Origin: DATFTF01 sp963825175
GTDB lineage: Bacteria > Acidobacteriota > Thermoanaerobaculia > UBA5066 > Gp7-AA6
Length of the DNA: 64,000 nt
Assembly (NCBI GenBank): GCA_963825175.1
Contig: CAWGSA010000001.1
Location: 434,001 to 498,000 of the forward strand
Direction of reading: 5' to 3'
Position numbers and translations under genes: made by a program. The first letter of the stretch is position 1; every line of letters starts with the position of its first letter. Below the pieces are notes generated by a model. The model did no database searches and had not been told where the DNA came from. It worked only from the letters and a program-made list of their open reading frames with translations. Shown one piece after another: positions 8,914-18,352 of the stretch.

Positions 8914-9609
8914 TCAATTCGAGCGGCCGCCCTTCGTTCCGAGGCCCTGGCCCGGACCTTCGCGCAGGACGCGAAATCCGTAGTCGGAATAGCGGTAGGC
9001 GGGCGGAAGGCTGCTCCTGGCCGAGGGGGCCGACCAGCGGCTCTCGTGGCGCCAGGATCCGCCCCGGCTGGCGCGGCGGGGAGGCAGGTCCGGGCGCCCG
9101 GTTTCGCGCCAGTCCGAGCACCACTCGTGCACGATCGTGCCCATGTCGAAGAGACCGTAGCCGTTGGGCGCGCCGCGTCCTGCCTCCCACGGTCCCGCGA
9201 GCGCCCCGTCCGGAATCTCTCCGTGCGGCAACGCGTCGCCCCAGGCCGTGCGGGGCCGCTCGAGACCGCCGCACGCGGCGAACTCCCATTCGACCTCCGT
9301 CGGAAGCCGCCATCGGCCGGGGCTCTCTTCGGAGAGCCACTGCGCGTAAGCGGCCGCCTCGCTCCAGGTGACGCCGACGACGGGCTGACGCGGAGAACAG
9401 AACGCGGCGTCGCCCCACCAGTGAGGCGGCGCGATCCCCCGCGCGGCGAGGAACGGTGCGTAGTCTCCATTGGTCACCGGCGTGGCCCCGAGCAGAAATG
9501 GCCCGACGGCGACCGCGCCGCCCGCAGCCAGGTGCAGGGTCCCCGCCGGGATCGCCACGACCCGGGGAGCCACGCGATCGGCGCCAGTCGCGGCCGCGGG
9601 AGGTCCCAC
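8914..9609 (-). CDS. SUMF1/formylglycine-generating-enzyme-fold protein
   Basis: 231 residues, GTG start. Motifs of the FGE-sulfatase domain are all present: FLLGATPVTNGDYAPFL, PVVGVTWSEAAAYAQWL, RLPTEVEWEFAA, GLFDMGTIVHEWCSDW, SRGGSW and GFRVLRE. No cysteine pair equivalent to the formylglycine-generating active site is visible; the only cysteines are in AFCS, AACGG and EWCSD. A sulfatase-modifying role is therefore unlikely, and the protein probably belongs to the broad non-catalytic or ergothioneine/PvdO-like group. First gene of the cluster with the DinB and amidohydrolase genes. Its start lies 53 bp from that of the divergent P450. Confidence 0.85.
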   Translation of the reverse strand: MGPPAAATGADRVAPRVVAIPAGTLHLAAGGAVAVGPFLLGATPVTNGDYAPFLAARGIAPPHWWGDAAFCSPRQPVVGVTWSEAAAYAQWLSEESPGRWRLPTEVEWEFAACGGLERPRTAWGDALPHGEIPDGALAGPWEAGRGAPNGYGLFDMGTIVHEWCSDWRETGRPDLPPRRASRGGSWRHESRWSAPSARSSLPPAYRYSDYGFRVLREGPGQGLGTKGGRSN

Positions 9610-9662
9610 GCCGCGATCCTACGCGAGGGCGGCTCTACAATGCGCACGTTTCCCCCAACATC

Positions 9663-10886
9663 ATGGACTCGCCGCCGATCGATCTGTCCAGCCCCGCGTT
9701 CAAGGCCGACCCCTTCCCGACGCTGGCGCGCCTGCGCGCGGAGGAACCGGTCCACAGGACGGCTCTCTCCGACGGGACGCCGCTCTGGCTCCTGACGCGC
9801 TACGCCGACGTGCAGGACCTGCTGCAGGACGGCCGTTTCGCCAAGGACCGGCGCCGCGCGCGGACTGCGCAGGAGCGGGCGCGCGGGCCGTGGATCCCGA
9901 AGATGTTCCGGCCGCTCGAGCGCAATATGCTCGATCTCGATCCGCCGGATCACACCCGCCTGCGCGCGCTCGTCCACAAGGCGTTCACGCCGCGGCTGGT
10001 CGAGCGCATGCGCGGCCGCATCGAAGAGCTCTGCCATGGCTTGATCGATCGGATGGCCGCGCGCGGGCGAGCCGACCTGGTGGCGGACTTCGCGCTGCCG
10101 CTGCCCGTGACGGTCATCGCCGAAATCCTGGGAGTGCCGGCCCGGGACCGGGCGGGCTTCCATCGCTGGTCCAACGCGCTCGTCTCCGTGGACAGCCCCG
10201 GCGCGGGCTGGCGCGTGCTGCCGCACGTCTACTTCTTCGTGTTGTACCTGCGGCGTTTCTTCGCGCGCCGCCGCGCCGAGCCGGGCGACGATCTGGCCAG
10301 CGCGCTGATCCAGGCCGAGGAGCAGGGCGACGCGCTCGACGCGGACGAGCTCCTGGCCATGATCTTTCTCCTGCTCATCGCCGGCCACGAAACGACCGTT
10401 CATTTGATCGGCGGCGGCGTCGCGGCTCTCCTGGAGCATCCCGACGAGGCCGATCGCCTTCGGGGCGACCCCTCGCTCGCGCCGGCCGCCGTCGAGGAAC
10501 TGCTGCGGTTCGTCTCACCGGTCTTCCTGACCACCGAGCGCTACGCGCGGGAACCGGTCGCCCTCCACGGCGTGACGATCCCCCGAGGAGGCCTGGCCTT
10601 CGGCGCCCTCGCATCGGCCAACCGCGACGAGGCCGTGTTCGAGCACCCCGACGCGCTCGACCTCGCCCGCTCGCCCAACAAGCACCTCGCCTTCGGCCAC
10701 GGCATCCACTACTGCCTGGGAGCGCCGCTCGCCCGGCTGGAGGCGCAGATCGCCATCCCGGCGCTGCTCACGCGCCTTCCCGATCTGCGCCGCACGCGGC
10801 CGCCGGCTTCCCTGCGCTGGAAGAAGAGCCTCGTCTTGCGCGGGCTGGAGACCCTTCCCGTCGATACCGGCGCCGTGAAGACCTGA
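9663..10886 (+). CDS. Cytochrome P450
   Basis: 407 residues from the ATG at 9663 (MDSPPIDLSSPAFKADPFPT). A soluble bacterial-type P450 with no membrane anchor. The I-helix oxygen-activation motif is AGHETT at 240-245. The K-helix EXXR is Glu279-Leu-Leu-Arg282. The heme-binding loop FGHGIHYCLGAPLAR places the proximal ligand at Cys351. Overall it resembles the CYP107/CYP109-like group that needs separate ferredoxin and reductase partners; none is encoded nearby. It stands alone and divergent from the SUMF1-like gene. No biosynthetic cluster surrounds it, so the substrate cannot be guessed. Confidence 0.95.
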   Translation: MDSPPIDLSSPAFKADPFPTLARLRAEEPVHRTALSDGTPLWLLTRYADVQDLLQDGRFAKDRRRARTAQERARGPWIPKMFRPLERNMLDLDPPDHTRLRALVHKAFTPRLVERMRGRIEELCHGLIDRMAARGRADLVADFALPLPVTVIAEILGVPARDRAGFHRWSNALVSVDSPGAGWRVLPHVYFFVLYLRRFFARRRAEPGDDLASALIQAEEQGDALDADELLAMIFLLLIAGHETTVHLIGGGVAALLEHPDEADRLRGDPSLAPAAVEELLRFVSPVFLTTERYAREPVALHGVTIPRGGLAFGALASANRDEAVFEHPDALDLARSPNKHLAFGHGIHYCLGAPLARLEAQIAIPALLTRLPDLRRTRPPASLRWKKSLVLRGLETLPVDTGAVKT

Positions 10887-10926
10887 CGGTCCGCCCGCGC
10901 GGGAGTCGCGGCGGGCCGGCCGCGGA

Positions 10927-13900
10927 CTATTCCGGCTTGAGCGGCGGAAGGCGCGCGGCCTCGAGAGCCTTGTTCGCCTCCGGCAGATCGCGTGCGAGGA
11001 CGTCCTTCCATTTCGCCAGGCCCTCCGCGGTCATGGCGCGGCGCCGCTCGAGGCCGGCCGCCGCATCGGCGGAGGGGGCGCAGTCGGCGCTCTCCACGGC
11101 GGACTGCAGAGCGGCAAGCGCCGGAGAGAGACGGCGCAGCGTGGTCGCCGGGATCTCCGGGCCGTCGAAGAACTCCTCGCCCGGGACGAGGATCGGCGGA
11201 CCCGCGGCCTGGTCGACGGCCTTCTCCAGAGCCTCGAGGGCGGACGCGGCTCCTCCGGCGGCCTTGTCTTTGAGGGACGCCATCTGCTTGCGCAGCGCGG
11301 AGGCTTGCCGCACGGCGACCGCCACGGAGACCCGCTCGGCCTGGATCGCGCGTGCGAGCTCGTGCTGGCGCTCGAGGTCGGCATCGGTCGCCGAGATCCG
11401 CGGATCCCGCGCGATCACCAGAGGCTGAGTCCAGGTCCGTCCACCCACCGAGAGCGCCACGGTGTAGCGGCCGGGTGGGGCCCACGGCCCGGTGGATTCG
11501 CGGAAAGGATTGACCAGATCCTCGGGCGCGGCCTCGTGGAGATCCCAGACGAACCGGTGCATTCCCGCGGCGGCCGAGGGCGGCTCCGGCGCCGGGACCC
11601 AGTCGGCGGTGACCTGGATGCGGGCCACGTCGGGCTGCCGCCTCCGGTCTTCGCTCGAGAAGCGGCGGACCGTCTCCCCCCTCTCGTCGCGGACCTCGAG
11701 CGTCACGGGACCCCGGGCCGCGGACTTCAAGGAGTAATCGAGCACCGCGCCGCGGGGAGGATTCGCCGCCGACGGCTCGTCCCTGGGCTCCGGAGTCCCC
11801 TGGAACGGGGCGGGATGGATCCGGATCGCGTCGCGCGGCGCGAAGAGCCACGCGTCCGCCGCCGCCACCTTCGCGTCGATCTGCCGCAGCGGCGACAGGT
11901 CGTCCAGAACCCAGAAGGACCGGCCGTGCGTGGCGGCGACGAGGTCCCCGTGGCGCGCGTCGAGATCGCGGATCGAGCAGTTGGGCAAATTCATCTGCAG
12001 CGGCTGCCAGTGATCGCCGTCGTCGAAGGAGACGAAGACGCCGGTTTCGGTGCCGGCGTAGAGGAGGCCCCGCCGGACCGGATCCTCGCGCACGACGTTC
12101 ACGAAGCTGCCGTCGGGAATCCCCTGCGCAATGCGCGTCCACGTCCTTCCGTCGTCGCGCGTGCGAAGGATCTCCGGGGCGACGTCGTCCAAACGATGCC
12201 GGTCGATCGCGGCATAGGCCGTCTCGGCGTCGAAATGGGACGCCTCGATGATCCCGACCTTGGACCAGGCGGTGAGATCTTTCGGCGTCACGTTCTGCCA
12301 GGTCCTGCCGTCGTCCCTGGAGATCCAGATCAGCCCGTCGTCGGTTCCGCACCAGATGCGCCGGCCGACCACCGGGGAGATCGAGATCGCATAGATGACG
12401 CCGCGGCGGGGACCCTTGACCGCGGAGTCCTCGGCGGTGATCGGATCGAGATGGGTCGGAACCCCGGGTTGCTCGCGGGTCAGGTCCGGACTGACCTTGT
12501 CCCAGTGGCCGCCGCCGTCGATCGACTTGAACAGAACTTCGCGCCCGAACAGGATCGTCTTCGGATCGCGTGGAGAGATGGCCAGCGGCAGCGTCCACTC
12601 GCCCCGATAGTCTCCGGGGAAGGCGATGGTCGGATCGATGTTGGCCTCCTGGAGCGTTCTCCAGTCGAAGCGGCCCACCGTGCCTCCCCAGACCACCTCG
12701 GCGTCCCGCGGGTCGGGAACGATGTAGCCGCTCTCGCCGCCGATGGCAATGTCGCGCCAGTCGCGCTGCGTGATCGTCGGGTAGTCGGTCCGGACCGGCG
12801 TCGCGGCTGCGCCGCTGTCCTGCTGCGCGCCGTAGATCCAGTACGGGAACCGGTCGTCGGTGGCCACATGGTAGAACTGGGCCGTCGGCTGGTTGTACCA
12901 GGAGCTCCACGTGCGAGTCCCGTCGACGGAGACCACCGCGCCCTGGTCGCTGCCGAGAATCATGCGCGAGGGATCCCGCGGGTCGATCCAGAGCTGGTGA
13001 TAATCGTCGCCACCCGGCGCGCCCTTGATCGGCAAGAAGGTCTTGCCGCCGTCGCTCGATCGGTACATCGTCGTGTCGAGGACGTAGACCACGTCGGGAT
13101 TCTTCGGATCGACGGTGACACCGCCGAAATACCAGCCGCGCTCCCAGATGCGCCGGTCCGAGCTCGCCCGCTTCCAGCTCGCGCCGCCGTCCTGCGAGAC
13201 GTAGAGCCCGCCCTCCCTGGCGTCCACGACAGCGTACACGCGCCTCGCGTCGCTCGGGGCGAACGCGAGCCCGATGCGCCCGAGCCTGTCCGACGGAAGC
13301 CCGTCGGTCACCCGCTTCCAGCTTTCCCCGCCGTCGGTCGAGCGGTAGAGCCCGCTGCCCGGCCCGTTGGAGGGGGGGTAGACGTTCCAGGGCGGCCGGC
13401 GCGTCTGCCAGAGGGCGGCCAGAATCGTCTTCGGGTTACGCGGGTCGAAGGCCAGATCGATCGCGCCGGTGTTCTCGTCTTTGAACAGGATGCGCTTCCA
13501 GGTCTTGCCGCCGTCTCGCGAGCGGAAGACCCCGCGCTCGGGGTTGGGACCGTACGCGTGCCCGAGAGCCGCGACGAAGACCTCATTGGGATCGGCCGGA
13601 TCGACCAGGATCCGCCCGATCTGCCGGGTGTCCGCGAGGCCGATGCGGGTCCAGGTGTTCCCGGCGTCGACGGACTTGTACACGCCGTTGCCGTACGAGA
13701 TGTCCGATCGCATGTCGGCCTCTCCCGAGCCGACATAGACGACGCGCGGATCCGACGGGGCGACGGCGATCGCTCCGATGCAGGCCACCGGCTGGCTGTC
13801 GAAGATCGGCTCCCAGGTCCTTCCCGCGTTGTCGGTCCTCCACACCCCGCCGCCGACCGCGCCGAAATAAAAGCGGTCGGGATCGGTCGGCACGCCGGCC

Positions 13901-14049
13901 ACCGCGAGAACGCGGCCGCCCCGGAACGGCCCGATCAGGCGCCAGCGCATCCCGGCGAAGAGGGACGGGTCGTACGGTTGCGCCGGGAGCGCCGAGGACG
14001 CTGCCGCGATCGCGCACACCAGGAGAAGGACACGCCGGGCTCCAATCAC
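10927..14049 (-). CDS. Exported BNR/VPS10-like beta-propeller protein
   Basis: A 1,040-residue protein with a signal peptide at 1-24 (cleavage after SALPAQ). About residues 30-700 carry repeated BNR/Asp-box motifs of the S-x-D-x-G-x-x-W type: TDNAGRTW, SVDAGNTW, SRDGGKTW, STDGGESW, SQDGGASW, SSDGGKTF, SRDDGRTW, RTRDDGRTW. These form sortilin-type propellers. The C-terminal ~300 residues hold a beta-sandwich segment and a helical stretch rich in Ala and Arg. Often annotated as glycosyl hydrolase, but no catalytic residues are evident. The GTG start is preceded by GGAGGTGA. A TATAAT hexamer (14076-14071) and an operator-like palindrome lie just upstream. Confidence 0.88.
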   Translation of the reverse strand: MIGARRVLLLVCAIAAASSALPAQPYDPSLFAGMRWRLIGPFRGGRVLAVAGVPTDPDRFYFGAVGGGVWRTDNAGRTWEPIFDSQPVACIGAIAVAPSDPRVVYVGSGEADMRSDISYGNGVYKSVDAGNTWTRIGLADTRQIGRILVDPADPNEVFVAALGHAYGPNPERGVFRSRDGGKTWKRILFKDENTGAIDLAFDPRNPKTILAALWQTRRPPWNVYPPSNGPGSGLYRSTDGGESWKRVTDGLPSDRLGRIGLAFAPSDARRVYAVVDAREGGLYVSQDGGASWKRASSDRRIWERGWYFGGVTVDPKNPDVVYVLDTTMYRSSDGGKTFLPIKGAPGGDDYHQLWIDPRDPSRMILGSDQGAVVSVDGTRTWSSWYNQPTAQFYHVATDDRFPYWIYGAQQDSGAAATPVRTDYPTITQRDWRDIAIGGESGYIVPDPRDAEVVWGGTVGRFDWRTLQEANIDPTIAFPGDYRGEWTLPLAISPRDPKTILFGREVLFKSIDGGGHWDKVSPDLTREQPGVPTHLDPITAEDSAVKGPRRGVIYAISISPVVGRRIWCGTDDGLIWISRDDGRTWQNVTPKDLTAWSKVGIIEASHFDAETAYAAIDRHRLDDVAPEILRTRDDGRTWTRIAQGIPDGSFVNVVREDPVRRGLLYAGTETGVFVSFDDGDHWQPLQMNLPNCSIRDLDARHGDLVAATHGRSFWVLDDLSPLRQIDAKVAAADAWLFAPRDAIRIHPAPFQGTPEPRDEPSAANPPRGAVLDYSLKSAARGPVTLEVRDERGETVRRFSSEDRRRQPDVARIQVTADWVPAPEPPSAAAGMHRFVWDLHEAAPEDLVNPFRESTGPWAPPGRYTVALSVGGRTWTQPLVIARDPRISATDADLERQHELARAIQAERVSVAVAVRQASALRKQMASLKDKAAGGAASALEALEKAVDQAAGPPILVPGEEFFDGPEIPATTLRRLSPALAALQSAVESADCAPSADAAAGLERRRAMTAEGLAKWKDVLARDLPEANKALEAARLPPLKPE

Positions 14050-14070
14050 TCTTCACCTCCGAAAGGCGGA

Positions 14071-14105
14071 ATTATAGGACGCGTTGCTAACAATATGCAG
14101 ATTGT
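14071..14105 (-). promoter_or_regulatory. Candidate promoter and operator upstream of the BNR protein gene
   Basis: Reading the minus strand, a perfect TATAAT lies at 14076-14071, 22 bp before the GTG start. The 16-bp imperfect palindrome ACAATCTGCATATTGT lies at 14105-14090, where the -35 region would be. No good -35 hexamer is visible, so the promoter may depend on an activator or be repressed by a protein bound there. A near-identical copy occurs at 46404-46419. Confidence 0.5.
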
Positions 14106-14120
14106 GCCCGAGCGGCTCCT

Positions 14121-15725
14121 TCACGAGGATCCCGTCCCGGACCCGGATCGCGCCAACCGGACCCGGACGAGCTGCAGTGCGTCCCGGACGCGGGGGTCGG
14201 CCAGGCTCGCGCCTTCTTCGAGAAGGCGAACGCTCATCCTCCGGGTCCGCGCAAGGGAGACGGCGTCCACCGAGTCGATCCAGACCAGCGCCGAGCCGGT
14301 GGGGCTCTCCGCTGCGGCGCGCCCGACTTCGGCCGCGGTCTTCCAGACCTCGACGCGTTCGGCTCCGGCGTAGTACGCGAGCGCCGCTTCCTGAATACGC
14401 AGGCCTCCCAGCGGCTCGCCGGGTTGCCTCGCCGCGCGGGAGGCCGACCCGAGCCGATTCGTCGATCGGAGGCCGTCGAGAATCGGAATGCTTCCGAGCA
14501 CGACGGCGGCAGAGGCGAAGAGAGCGGCAGCCGGAAGGAGCCGATTCCATCTTCGATCCGAAACGAGCAGCGGCAACAGAAGAGCGAGAGAACCGGCGGC
14601 GCCCAACGGAAGGAGAAGAGAGAAGGCCCTTGGATGCGCCGCCAGACAGACCGCCACGACGCAGCCCCCCCACAGAAGAACACCAGTGGCCGCCGTGGCC
14701 CAGGCCGCGGCGCGGCATTCTCGCTCGGAAGGCCGGGGCTCAGCCGCGGCGAGCAACGCGACCGCCGGCAGCGCCGGAAGGAGATAGTGCGGCAGCTTCG
14801 TCGCTGCGACGGAGAAGAAGAGAAGAACGCCTCCCGCCCAGAAGAGAAGTCCCCGGCGCGCCGGGCCGCCGCGCCAGAGACTCCGTCGGGGCAGAATCAC
14901 GAGGAGACCTGTCCACGGAAAGAAGCCGAGCCAGACCGCCAGCGCGCCGTACAGAACCGGGCCGCGGTGTCCTTCCATGGGGTGAAGAAACCGGCCCACG
15001 TTCTCCCGTAGCCAGAAAGCCCGGAGCACTTCGCCTCCCGTCGACCGGGCCGCCAGCCAGAACCAGGGGGCCGCGACAGCGAGCGCGATGGCCACGGCGA
15101 GAAGGAGGCGCCCGAGCGTCCGGGCGGATCGGCTCGAGTCGCCTGCGAGATATCCCGCGCCGAAGAGCCCGGGAGCGAGAAATGCCACCGGCCCCTTGGC
15201 CAGGACCGCCAAGCCCAGCGCCACGCCGGCCAACAGAATCGGCCATCCACGACCACGGCCTTCCAGAATCACGACAAGGCCGAGAATCGAGAGGAGCGTG
15301 AAGAACAGAAGATCGGAATCGGTCAGGAGGAGACGGCCGTAGAGAACGAACAGGAGAGAGCTCGAAAAGAGGAGGCTCGCGATTGTGCCGGTGCGCGCGT
15401 CGAAGAGCCGAGAGCCGAGCAGGAGGAGCAGCCCCGCGCTTCCCGAAGCGAGGAGCACGTGCGGCAGCCGGCCGGACGCCTCTCCCTCGCCGAAAACGCG
15501 GAACGACGCGGCCGTGAGCCATTCCGAGAGCGGAGGCTTATCCGGGTAAAGCCGACCGAACAGTCGGGGAACCACGTAGTTTCCGGTCGCGTTCATGGCA
15601 TGGGCCACGCCCGCGTACTCCGCCTCGTCGCGCCCCCAGTAACCGGTTCCGATTCCCGGAAGGAGAAGGGCAAGGGCGAAGAGGGACGCCAGCAACGCTC
15701 TGGCAGGAAGAGACGCCGGGCCCAT
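14121..15725 (-). CDS. ArnT/PMT-like GT39-type glycosyltransferase
   Basis: 534 residues from the ATG at 15725, which places the first membrane helix (ALLASLFALALLLPGIG) directly at the N-terminus. An in-frame extension to 15863 exists but is Arg-rich and not membrane-like. The PMT_2 signature follows TM1: GYWGRDEAEYAGVAHAM, with the catalytic-type Asp-Glu pair, then YPDKPPLSEWLTAASFRVFG in the next loop. About 11 hydrophobic segments follow. Such enzymes move sugars from polyprenyl-phosphate donors to lipid A or other periplasmic acceptors. It ends 71 bp upstream of the BNR gene, on the same strand. Confidence 0.88.
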   Translation of the reverse strand: MGPASLPARALLASLFALALLLPGIGTGYWGRDEAEYAGVAHAMNATGNYVVPRLFGRLYPDKPPLSEWLTAASFRVFGEGEASGRLPHVLLASGSAGLLLLLGSRLFDARTGTIASLLFSSSLLFVLYGRLLLTDSDLLFFTLLSILGLVVILEGRGRGWPILLAGVALGLAVLAKGPVAFLAPGLFGAGYLAGDSSRSARTLGRLLLAVAIALAVAAPWFWLAARSTGGEVLRAFWLRENVGRFLHPMEGHRGPVLYGALAVWLGFFPWTGLLVILPRRSLWRGGPARRGLLFWAGGVLLFFSVAATKLPHYLLPALPAVALLAAAEPRPSERECRAAAWATAATGVLLWGGCVVAVCLAAHPRAFSLLLPLGAAGSLALLLPLLVSDRRWNRLLPAAALFASAAVVLGSIPILDGLRSTNRLGSASRAARQPGEPLGGLRIQEAALAYYAGAERVEVWKTAAEVGRAAAESPTGSALVWIDSVDAVSLARTRRMSVRLLEEGASLADPRVRDALQLVRVRLARSGSGTGSS

Positions 15726-16052
15726 CGGACCGGCACTGTAGACCAAGCCTGCCCGGCTCGGAGCAGGATCTGCTCCGAATCGGCTTCGCGCGTGGCGAGA
15801 TCGGCGAAAGAGGAACGAAGACCATGGGATCCGGGAACCGTTCGACCGCCGTTCTTCGTTCACCGCGCTGCCGCACGGAGTCGGATTCGTCGCCCGCTTT
15901 CTTGAAGTGAACCGTCCGAAGCGCCGCAGACGCCTGGTGCGATCACTGCGCGGTGCCGGCCCAGGGCGAACGCCTCACCCTGATTCGGACCTACTCGCAG
16001 GCTGCCGAAAGACGATTGGGGGGCGTCGCGTCAGAGCTTTTCGAGCAGCCTG
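15726..16052. other. Intergenic, 327 bp, no gene seen
   Basis: No ORF with coding character or ribosome site is visible. The region separates two minus-strand genes and should contain the promoter for the glycosyltransferase. It ends with a run resembling the common 'cagcctgct' intergenic motif, also present near 48300. Confidence 0.5.
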
Positions 16053-17318
16053 CTAGAGCGCCGCGGCGAGGCGGTCCGCGGCATCCACGAGCGCGCGCAT
16101 CCGTGTCCGGTCGAGCCAGGCGTCCGAGGCGCAGATGCCCCAGCCGCGGGGGCCGAGCCGGGCGTTGAAGAAAGCGCTCGCCGGGAACATCCGGCAGACG
16201 TCGAGAAACGCCCGCTGCAGATCCGCGGCCATCGCGACCTGTTCTTCCCCCCGGGAGAAGACGCAGCAGAGCGACTCGAACTCCGGCAAACCGTCCGCCG
16301 TCCGCCCCTGCCGGAACCCGAACTTCTCCTCGCGGCCGGGGCTCATTCCCTGGAGGCCTCGCGGATGGACGATGATCTCGGAGTCGCGCCCCAGCGGCCG
16401 CTCCTCCAGCACGAGCGTCTGCCAGATCTGCCGGTTGTCGCGCCCGCGGCCCGGAATCCGCTGCCCTTCCTCCATCTGGGAGACGTTGACCACGTATCGT
16501 CGGTGAAAACCCGAAGTCGCCGCCAGGGCCTCCAGGATCTCGCGCGGCCATTCCTTGTACTTGACCGTTCCTTCCAGACAGAACGGCGCCAGCGACTCGA
16601 CCGCCGCGGCGAGATTTGACGACTTGCGGTCCGTCCCGGCGTAACCCCGCGGACCGAGATCCATCAAGATCCGGTGCGCCCGCCGCGGCGCGATCACGAA
16701 CTTCCAGACGAGGGCGAGAACGGCGACGAGCAGAAGCAGAGAGACGCAGCCGATCGGGACGCCCTTGCCGAGACCGGAAGCGACGCGCTCGAGGAAGCCG
16801 CGCAGCGCAGGGGCCCGTTGGAGCGCGTCGTCCAGGTTGCGGATCGGCCCCCGCGGCGGTGGCGTCGCGCGGAAACGGACGGAGTAGATCAGGCGATGGC
16901 CCCGAATCTCACGCGGAGCGGAGAGCGACAGAGTCCCCACGACGAGGTCCGGCGACAGCCTGGACGTCGCGAAATCTCCGACCGCGTCGTTGTTGAGGAC
17001 TCCGTCGGGCAAGCTCCCCTCGCGGACATAGACCGAGGTGGCCCGCCCGCGGGAGTCGACGCGGATTCCCAGAACCACGATGCCGGCCGGCAGGTCACCC
17101 AGGTCGATCCTGCTCAGGAGACTCCGGTCGAGCCTCGATGTGGACAAGGTCACTTCGAGCGTCGACGGCTCGCGGACGCAGGCGAAGCGCAGCGCATAGG
17201 TCTCTCCGTCCAGAACGAGCGTCCCCTCGGCCTGGCCCGGGGGGACGTCCACGGCCTGGCCGGCGGACGCCGCCGCGCAGGCGGCGACCACGAGCCACGC
17301 AAGACGCGCCCGACGCAT
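16053..17318 (-). CDS. Unrecognised single-pass membrane protein
   Basis: 421 residues, not recognised. A signal peptide (MRRARLAWLVVAACAAASAG) is followed by an exported beta-rich region to about residue 185, containing IVVLGIRVDSRGRATSVYVR. One strong transmembrane helix (about 190-212, VPIGCVSLLLLVAVLALVWK) is followed by a basic cytoplasmic segment and a ~200-residue soluble domain with SEIIVHPRGLQGMSPGREEK. The layout, exported sensor, one TM and cytoplasmic domain, would suit a signalling or assembly protein, but no known catalytic motif is visible. AAGGAG precedes the ATG. It is downstream of the VOC/sigma pair on the same strand. Confidence 0.7.
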   Translation of the reverse strand: MRRARLAWLVVAACAAASAGQAVDVPPGQAEGTLVLDGETYALRFACVREPSTLEVTLSTSRLDRSLLSRIDLGDLPAGIVVLGIRVDSRGRATSVYVREGSLPDGVLNNDAVGDFATSRLSPDLVVGTLSLSAPREIRGHRLIYSVRFRATPPPRGPIRNLDDALQRAPALRGFLERVASGLGKGVPIGCVSLLLLVAVLALVWKFVIAPRRAHRILMDLGPRGYAGTDRKSSNLAAAVESLAPFCLEGTVKYKEWPREILEALAATSGFHRRYVVNVSQMEEGQRIPGRGRDNRQIWQTLVLEERPLGRDSEIIVHPRGLQGMSPGREEKFGFRQGRTADGLPEFESLCCVFSRGEEQVAMAADLQRAFLDVCRMFPASAFFNARLGPRGWGICASDAWLDRTRMRALVDAADRLAAAL

Positions 17319-17374
17319 CGATCCGCTCCTTCCGGTCTTCGAAGTTCCGGTCCAATCCTACCGGGTCGGCGGCC

Positions 17375-18352
17375 TCACCGCGCGATCGGCGTCGACAGAT
17401 ACCAGACGTTGCCGGACGGATCGCGCAGGCTCGCCACGCGAGCGCCGTATGGCTGATCGGCCGGCTCGGCGAGGGAGATCCCTCCGGCGGCCAGGGCATG
17501 GCGGTAGAGGGCATCGGTGTCGCGGACACAGAGATAGAACATCGTCGTCATCGACGTGAATGGGCCGTGGGCCTCCGCGAGCTGGACGACCGAATCCCCG
17601 ATGCGGACACACGCATGCGTGACCGTGTTCGAAGCGGAGAGGACCCGATCCAGCGTCTCCCCGCCGAACGCTTCCCGCAGGAAATCGATGAGGCCATCCG
17701 CGCCGCGCGGATGCAGAGAGACCGTGACCGACCGCAGCCCCTCCGGCGGCCCGGGAGCGCCCCGGCGCGCGCCGATGTACCACCGGTTGCCGAAGGGATC
17801 CACGACGCCGGCCTCGCGATCGCCGTACGGCTGGTCGACCGGGCCGTAGAGAGGAGTCGCGCCGGCGGAGACGGCCTTCCCGAACAGGGCGTCGGCGTCC
17901 TCAACGTAGAGGTGGAGCGCCGTGGGCGTCGGTTCGGCGCGCAGGGCCGGTCCGCCGCCGATCATGACCGTCGAGTCTCCAACCCGGACCTCGCAGTGGA
18001 TTCCGCCGGCCGACCCCGTGGTGCGCAAGCGCTCCTCGGCGCCGAAGACGCCCTTGACGAAGTCGATGAGCTCCGCCGCCCGCTCGACGACCAGATACGG
18101 CGTGATCGTATGGAGCCCTTCGGGCGCCGCGGAAGGCAGGGCGGCGGCCTCGGCCGCGGACGGACCCTCCGCCGGCGCGATGAGCCGCCGCCGCAAAGCC
18201 TCGCGGAAGCCCGGGCTCGGGAGATCCCGCAGAGCGGCGGCGACCGCGACCAGCGGACCGATCTCCGGATCGCCGGAAACAGGGATGGCACCGCCGGCCA
18301 GAACACGCTCCACCGCGTCGTCGAGGGCGACGAGGAGTTCCCGCTCAGTCAT
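17375..18352 (-). CDS. Double VOC (glyoxalase-fold) protein with anti-sigma-like N-terminus
   Basis: 325 residues in three parts. Residues 1-65 (MTERELLVALDDAVERVLAG, then LRDLPSPGFREALRRRLIAP) look like the short cytoplasmic segment found in anti-sigma or DUF5667-type partners of ECF factors. Residues about 78-195 and 205-325 are two VOC domains of the PhnB-like type (TPYLVVERAAELIDFVKGVF with VDPFGNRWYIG; VSLHPRGADGLIDFLREAFG with DPSGNVWYLS). The ATG overlaps the end of the ECF sigma gene by 8 bp, so the proteins are made together. No membrane helix or zinc HxxxCxxC motif. A direct, ligand-responsive sigma partner is an inference. Confidence 0.8.
   Translation of the reverse strand: MTERELLVALDDAVERVLAGGAIPVSGDPEIGPLVAVAAALRDLPSPGFREALRRRLIAPAEGPSAAEAAALPSAAPEGLHTITPYLVVERAAELIDFVKGVFGAEERLRTTGSAGGIHCEVRVGDSTVMIGGGPALRAEPTPTALHLYVEDADALFGKAVSAGATPLYGPVDQPYGDREAGVVDPFGNRWYIGARRGAPGPPEGLRSVTVSLHPRGADGLIDFLREAFGGETLDRVLSASNTVTHACVRIGDSVVQLAEAHGPFTSMTTMFYLCVRDTDALYRHALAAGGISLAEPADQPYGARVASLRDPSGNVWYLSTPIAR

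Noticed and set aside
8369..10886. A natural-product cluster around the P450, SUMF1-like and DinB-like genes
   Set aside because: No synthase, carrier protein, tailoring set or resistance gene is present. The P450 is divergent and alone.
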